Origin: a virus
IMG/VR virus record: IMGVR_UViG_3300005613_000380
Span: 1 to 25,424 of that record
Direction: 5' to 3' (one strand)
DNA: 25,424 nt
Position numbers and translations under genes: made by a program. Shown one piece after another: positions 21,924 to 25,424 of the stretch; position 1 is the stretch's first letter; the number at the start of each line of letters is the position of its first letter. Under the pieces are notes generated by a model, which was not told the DNA's origin, ran no database searches, and was given only the letters and a program-made list of their open reading frames with translations.

Positions 21924-22687
21924 AACACGATTTGATCCTTGGCTGTGGTATTGGCAGATGTGGAACCGGATGGTTGTCGTTCTTCATGTTCCTCAATCCC
22001 AAGATAGCCGTATGGGACGGACCTGGGATGGGAGAGATGTTTGACCATACGATCGAGAAGACGGACCTCCCGCTGAGTGACCTTCATGACGTGTGGGGAG
22101 ACGATTACCAGGAACCCACCCATGCCATGAAAAACGGTCTTGGCAAATGGGAAGGCTTTGACGAATTCACGGAGTATTACGATCGACGTATTTTGGGAAG
22201 GCGACAGTCTGAGGTCTACTTCGTTTCCCATGTCTTCGGAGAACAATGGTATTCGGTCTATGCGGATCATTTTGAATGCAGCCCTATCTGCGTGTGTTGC
22301 GCCCGGAAGGTCATTAGTCATTACCGATCGTTCAAGAGATGGTATCACGTCGACGGGATTACGGCTGAGGACTTCGTTGGCCGGCTTCGTGGATCCATGA
22401 ATTACATGGATGAGATTGTGGGCAGGGGCATCCCGGTGGTGGCTCTCAATATCCCTGATTACACGGTGAAGACGTGCGCCAAGAAAGCGGCCGCGACCAT
22501 GGCGAAGATCGGGATCGCCATGAGTGATGAACAAAAGTTGTTTCTCAAAAAGCGCCGGAAACTTGGGCCTTCACCTGTGGAGATAAACGAAACCGATAGC
22601 CAGCTGCTGAAAGAGCTTACTGCGGTGCCTGATTTTGACGATGTACTATTTCGGTATGACGCTTTCAGGAGAAAATATGAAGCCTGA
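21920..22687 (+). CDS. Sulfotransferase-like protein
   Basis: 255 residues; ATG 21920 overlaps the previous TGA. The N-terminal LILGCGIGRCGTGWLSFFM matches the PAPS 5'-phosphosulfate loop (GxGRsGTxWL). RKVISHYRSFKRW has R129 and S137 at the usual 3'-phosphate-binding positions. Cytosolic-type sulfotransferases move a sulfuryl group from PAPS to sugars or alcohols. Sulfation in a phage late region is unusual. The Ser at the 5' loop is replaced by Cys14. Confidence 0.7.
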   Translation: MKHDLILGCGIGRCGTGWLSFFMFLNPKIAVWDGPGMGEMFDHTIEKTDLPLSDLHDVWGDDYQEPTHAMKNGLGKWEGFDEFTEYYDRRILGRRQSEVYFVSHVFGEQWYSVYADHFECSPICVCCARKVISHYRSFKRWYHVDGITAEDFVGRLRGSMNYMDEIVGRGIPVVALNIPDYTVKTCAKKAAATMAKIGIAMSDEQKLFLKKRRKLGPSPVEINETDSQLLKELTAVPDFDDVLFRYDAFRRKYEA

Positions 22688-23867
22688 CATCACTTTCATA
22701 TTCCCACCCAGCCTTTTTCTGCTGGACCAGGCGGTCTTTCCGCCCCTGGGAATCATGTACCTGTCGGCCTACCTGAAGCAGCATGGCGTCAAGGTTCAGT
22801 GCCTGGACATGGGCATTGGCCACACCCCGGACATGGCCGAGGCCAACATTATCGGCGTGTCGTTTACCACCCCGCAGCGGCTGGAGGCGTTTCGGCTGGC
22901 AGAATATTTCGATTCCAATGGCGTCCCCCATATCATTGCGGGCGGTCCCCATGCGACCCACATGCCGGATGAATGCTGCGACCATGGTTTTGACGTAGCC
23001 ATCAGTGGACGGGGAGAGTTGCCGCTGTTGAACTATTCCAACAGCTATCCTCCGGACGGTATCGCCATTGACGACTACCCCTTTCCGGATCGGGATGCGC
23101 TGCCCATTCACGACTATCACTACGAGATCGACGGGAAACCGGCCACCCCCATCATGACGTCCCGGTCATGCCCGTTTCACTGCGCCTTCTGCGCCAAGAT
23201 CGACAACGACTTCCAGATGCAGTCTGCCGAGCGCACGGTGGCCGAGATCGAGCATGTTCACGACCGATACGGCTTCGAGGCGTTCATGATCTTTGACGAT
23301 GTTTTTGTGGCCAGCAAGAAGCGGCTCAAGAAAATTGTGGATATGATCGGTGGCCGGTACGCGTTCAGATGTTTTGCCCGGAGCAACCTGCTGGATGATC
23401 AGGTATGCCGCTTGTTGAAAAAAATGGGTGTGGTTGAAGTGGGTATTGGAGTTGAATCAGGTTCCAGCGACGTTCTTGAGAAAAACATGAAGGGCACGAC
23501 CCGAACCATGAATACCCGGGCCGTGGAACGGCTTCGCAACCACGGTATCCGGGCCAAGGCGTTTTTGATTGTCGGGTTGCCTGGAGAAACCACAGAAACC
23601 ATCGTGGAGACCGCCGACTGGATTGAAGAGGCCCGACCCGATGATGTGGACATCTCTATCCTCCAGCCCATGCCGGGATCTCGCATCTTTGCCGATCCCG
23701 AAAAATGGGGCATCCAGTACCAGTACAACGGCAAGCCTGGATGGTACAAGGGCACGCCCGGGCAATACGAGACCACGATTCAGGTGGGGGATCTGATGGC
23801 GGACGAACTGGTCCAATGGCGGGACCTGCTGGAACGGGAATATAAAAAACCGGAGCTGCTGCGATGA
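22677..23867 (+). CDS. B12-binding-like radical SAM enzyme
   Basis: 396 residues; ATG 22677 is inside the previous gene's end, with CAGGAG upstream. Residues 1-120 form a cobalamin-binding-like Rossmann domain (PPLGIMYLSAYLKQHGVKVQCLDM), but the DxHxxG cobalamin His is absent. The radical SAM motif CX3CX2C is C165-C169-C172 (SCPFHCAFC), followed by FMIFDDVFVASKK, VGIGVESGSSDVL and KAFLIVGLPGETTETI. Family members methylate unactivated carbons or form C-C/C-S bonds. The substrate may be a sugar or peptide. Confidence 0.87.
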   Translation: MKPDITFIFPPSLFLLDQAVFPPLGIMYLSAYLKQHGVKVQCLDMGIGHTPDMAEANIIGVSFTTPQRLEAFRLAEYFDSNGVPHIIAGGPHATHMPDECCDHGFDVAISGRGELPLLNYSNSYPPDGIAIDDYPFPDRDALPIHDYHYEIDGKPATPIMTSRSCPFHCAFCAKIDNDFQMQSAERTVAEIEHVHDRYGFEAFMIFDDVFVASKKRLKKIVDMIGGRYAFRCFARSNLLDDQVCRLLKKMGVVEVGIGVESGSSDVLEKNMKGTTRTMNTRAVERLRNHGIRAKAFLIVGLPGETTETIVETADWIEEARPDDVDISILQPMPGSRIFADPEKWGIQYQYNGKPGWYKGTPGQYETTIQVGDLMADELVQWRDLLEREYKKPELLR

Positions 23868-24064
23868 CCGTGATCTGGATTTGCCCGGAATGCCGGTGCA
23901 AGAACGAGGAGCCTGACGGCGAAATGAGCGGTTACCGTTGTAAGAATTGCGGGAGGCCGGTGGACAATATCATGAACATTTACTGGGAGAAACATAGCGG
24001 CGTACCGGGACCGGGTCCCAGAATATGCCCGTACCTGCCGCCGGACCCGAGGGAGACATGCTGA
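23864..24064 (+). CDS. Small zinc-ribbon protein (66 aa)
   Basis: ATG 23864 overlaps the preceding TGA. WICPECRCKNEE...YRCKNCGRPVD forms two CX2C knuckles (C7/C10 and C26/C29), a classical zinc ribbon of the rubredoxin-like/'YgiT' shape. The C-terminus is Pro/Gly-rich. It is the second ribbon protein in the cassette and sits directly after a radical SAM enzyme, so a metal or partner-binding role is possible. Confidence 0.6.
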   Translation: MTVIWICPECRCKNEEPDGEMSGYRCKNCGRPVDNIMNIYWEKHSGVPGPGPRICPYLPPDPRETC

Positions 24065-24450
24065 CCTTGTTTGTGGTGCAGAGCTGTGCAGACGCCAAAG
24101 ACCCCGGACCCACGGTGGCGTCTTTTGACGGGCTGGCCCATGAAATCCACTTTGTTCCCAATCTTCGGGCCGTCAACGAGGCGCTGGTCCAGAGCGACTG
24201 GTATGCGGTGATCTACGACGACGAACACATCGACGAACCGTTGATGGAAGGGCTCAAGGTCTTTACTGAGGAAAGCTCGGCAGACATGCTGGTTCTCCTG
24301 AAGAAAACCAGCGGGGGGTCCTATTTTCGGTGCCCGAGACTGTTTCGCCGCGATGTGATGCTCAGGGACGACGCCCTGATCCCCCAGGCGCCGGGGCTGG
24401 CCTTTGATACAGTGTTGAATGGAATGATCCATGATAACGATCCGGATTAA
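24058..24450 (+). CDS. Small GT-A-like protein of unknown function (130 aa)
   Basis: ATG 24058 with GAGGGAGAC upstream overlaps the previous stop (24062-24064). VASFDGLAHEIHFVPNLRAV, DWYAVIYDDEHIDEPLMEGL, ADMLVLLKKTS and CPRLFRRDVML resemble a trimmed GT-A core (YDDE in place of DxD) but are far shorter than real enzymes. It may be a degenerate glycosyltransferase or an accessory subunit. It ends the cassette, overlapping the structural gene at 24431. Confidence 0.5.
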   Translation: MLTLFVVQSCADAKDPGPTVASFDGLAHEIHFVPNLRAVNEALVQSDWYAVIYDDEHIDEPLMEGLKVFTEESSADMLVLLKKTSGGSYFRCPRLFRRDVMLRDDALIPQAPGLAFDTVLNGMIHDNDPD

Positions 24451-24988
24451 AGACAGCGACCTCAAGCGGTATCTAAATGCGCTCAACAAGTTGCGCACGA
24501 CCGTGGAGACGTTCGGCAAGGACGAAATGCAGCGGCGGTGCGCGGTGGATTATTATCAGTTGGTGGTGAAGAATATCCTGAACACGACATCTCCACAACC
24601 GTCATACAGAGGTCGCTATGGCGATTGGAAAAAAAAATACGGCTGGATGGGCTACCCCTCCCCCGGCAGGCTGCGGGGCGATCTCATCAAGAACATGACG
24701 GCATTCAAGGACAGCGGCAATGGGTGGTGGGGCGGCATTCCCAGGGGAACAACGGACCAGGGCGGGAAGTCGTGGTTTGGCAAGGGATCGAAAGGGCCAG
24801 GAGGCGGATCTCGGGATATCGGCAAGTACGGGTGGGTGATGGAAAAAGGCGGTGACTATTCGGCCCAGGGGGGCGGAAGACACCCGGGCCGTCCTGTCTT
24901 TGAACCCACAGCCAAAGAATACGCTCGGGAAGGATGGGGCAAGCGCGGCCAGGAGGCCCTGAACGAACTCAAGAAGGCGTGGTCGTAG
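24431..24988 (+). CDS. HK97 gp10-like neck/tail completion protein
   Basis: 185 residues from ATG 24431 (20-base overlap). MITIRIKDSDLKRYLNALNK..., a Lys/Gly-rich middle (SYRGRYGDWKKKYGWMG; WFGKGSKGPGGGSRDIGKYG) and GRHPGRPVFEPTAKEYAREG with a C-terminal helix match the gp10-type 'RPFL.PA...' end of tail-completion/neck proteins. They fit the tail to the head connector. Structural genes therefore resume here after the 11-kb insert. Confidence 0.65.
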   Translation: MITIRIKDSDLKRYLNALNKLRTTVETFGKDEMQRRCAVDYYQLVVKNILNTTSPQPSYRGRYGDWKKKYGWMGYPSPGRLRGDLIKNMTAFKDSGNGWWGGIPRGTTDQGGKSWFGKGSKGPGGGSRDIGKYGWVMEKGGDYSAQGGGRHPGRPVFEPTAKEYAREGWGKRGQEALNELKKAWS

Positions 24989-25019
24989 TTAGATTGCGTT
25001 AACCCAAAGGAGAGGGGAA

Positions 25020-25115
25020 ATGAAACAAATAGCGGAGAAGGAGAAACAAATAGCCAATACGAACCGAAAAGAGGAACTGATCACCATGGATGGGTCTACC
25101 TGGTTTTGGGATTAG
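25020..25115 (+). CDS. Tiny ORF (31 aa) with strong RBS
   Basis: AAAGGAGAGGGGAA directly precedes ATG 25020. The 31-residue peptide MKQIAEKEKQIANTNRKEEL... is highly charged; its DNA contains an AAACAAATAGC direct repeat (25024-25034 and 25045-25055). The ribosome site argues for translation, but the size and lack of homology leave it uncertain. It ends two bases before the next start. Confidence 0.35.
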   Translation: MKQIAEKEKQIANTNRKEELITMDGSTWFWD

Positions 25116-25117
25116 TC

Positions 25118-25333
25118 ATGCAGATACTCGATATCTACCCTAAAGACGTTCACGTCAACCTTGACTTGACGGCCACAGAGGTCAAGGGGTTGATCGAAGC
25201 CCTGAGTGCAGCCAAGATCGATTACAATGGGAAAGAGAATCCCGACATGCAGCACCATGTGGCCATACTTGACCGTTTTTACAAGCTCTTGACGGAGGTG
25301 CAGGATGGACTACCTCAGCATCCAGCAGCATAA
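25118..25333 (+). CDS. Small phage hypothetical protein (71 aa)
   Basis: MQILDIYPKDVHVNLDLTATEVKGLIEALS...; a beta-helix protein with a short Asn/Asp-rich C-terminus. The codon at 25118 is preferred; an in-frame TTG at 25106 is the alternative, and neither has a good ribosome site. The 'L.LT..EV..L...L' pattern occurs in small phage proteins of unknown function. It overlaps the next gene by 29 bases. Confidence 0.5.
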   Translation: MQILDIYPKDVHVNLDLTATEVKGLIEALSAAKIDYNGKENPDMQHHVAILDRFYKLLTEVQDGLPQHPAA

Positions 25334-25424
25334 GGACGCCCTGGACGATGCCATTTACCGGGCCGTGGCGCGGTTTGAAAAGAAAACCGGAAGGGTCATC
25401 ACTGAAATCCGGATAAGCCGCCTG
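25305..25424 (+). CDS. Partial structural-region gene, runs off window
   Basis: GGAGGTG lies four bases before ATG 25305. The 40 visible residues (MDYLSIQQHKDALDDAIYRA..., FEKKTGRVITEIRISRL) are an N-terminal helix-rich start, open to the window end. Neck/tail gene position suggests a virion protein, but the family cannot be decided from this fragment. Confidence 0.5.
   Translation, partial: MDYLSIQQHKDALDDAIYRAVARFEKKTGRVITEIRISRL

Noticed and set aside
1-25424. CRISPR array, insertion sequence or integrase
   Set aside because: No regularly spaced 25-40 bp repeats with unique spacers, no transposase, and no tyrosine or serine recombinase motif seen; the 33-bp dyads at 1006-1096 are too few and self-palindromic.

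Overview
The window looks like part of a tailed double-stranded DNA phage or prophage genome. Seen directly: large terminase, portal, a ClpP/SppA-type capsid protease with an in-frame scaffold, a decoration-like protein, a major capsid protein, connector-type genes and an HK97 gp10-like neck/tail protein, all on the + strand in canonical order. Before them comes a leftward-to-rightward run of tiny, tightly packed genes typical of an early or accessory phage region. The host is not identifiable with certainty. Moderate-to-high GC content, strong AAGGAGGTGA ribosome binding sites and the style of the small proteins suggest a Gram-negative, perhaps desulfobacterial/deltaproteobacterial host (inference). 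No integrase, lysis gene or replication helicase is visible, so lysogeny cannot be judged.

Layout. 1-587: a mostly non-coding control region with several dyad-symmetric operator-like sites, short tandem repeats, a sigma70-like promoter and a tRNA-like sequence with a CAT anticodon. 588-956: two tiny genes. 957-1165: AT-rich non-coding DNA with three 33-bp-spaced dyads that look like iterons or operators. 1166-3183: small accessory genes, including a decapitated/truncated DNA methyltransferase remnant, a DUF1937 nucleoside deoxyribosyltransferase-like enzyme, a histone H1-like peptide, and HTH proteins. 3173-5997: packaging genes (probable small terminase, DUF3789-like membrane peptide, large terminase). 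5998-6127: a second promoter/operator region. 6128-13281: portal, protease/scaffold, decoration, capsid and connector-type genes.

13304-24450 is the striking part: about 11 kb of sugar- and small-molecule-modifying genes inserted between the connector genes and the gp10-like gene at 24431. It encodes a GT4-GT9 fusion, five further glycosyltransferases or glycosyltransferase-like proteins, two radical SAM enzymes (one with a cobalamin-binding-like N-terminal region), two SAM-dependent methyltransferases, a sulfotransferase-like protein, two small zinc-ribbon proteins and two small unknowns. Almost every junction is a 1-4 base or very short stop/start overlap, so the set reads as one translationally coupled unit. 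Its place within the late structural operon suggests that it acts during virion assembly, building and decorating (methylating, sulfating) a glycan on the particle or on the host envelope. That role is inference. 24431-25424: structural-type genes resume, and the last one runs off the window.
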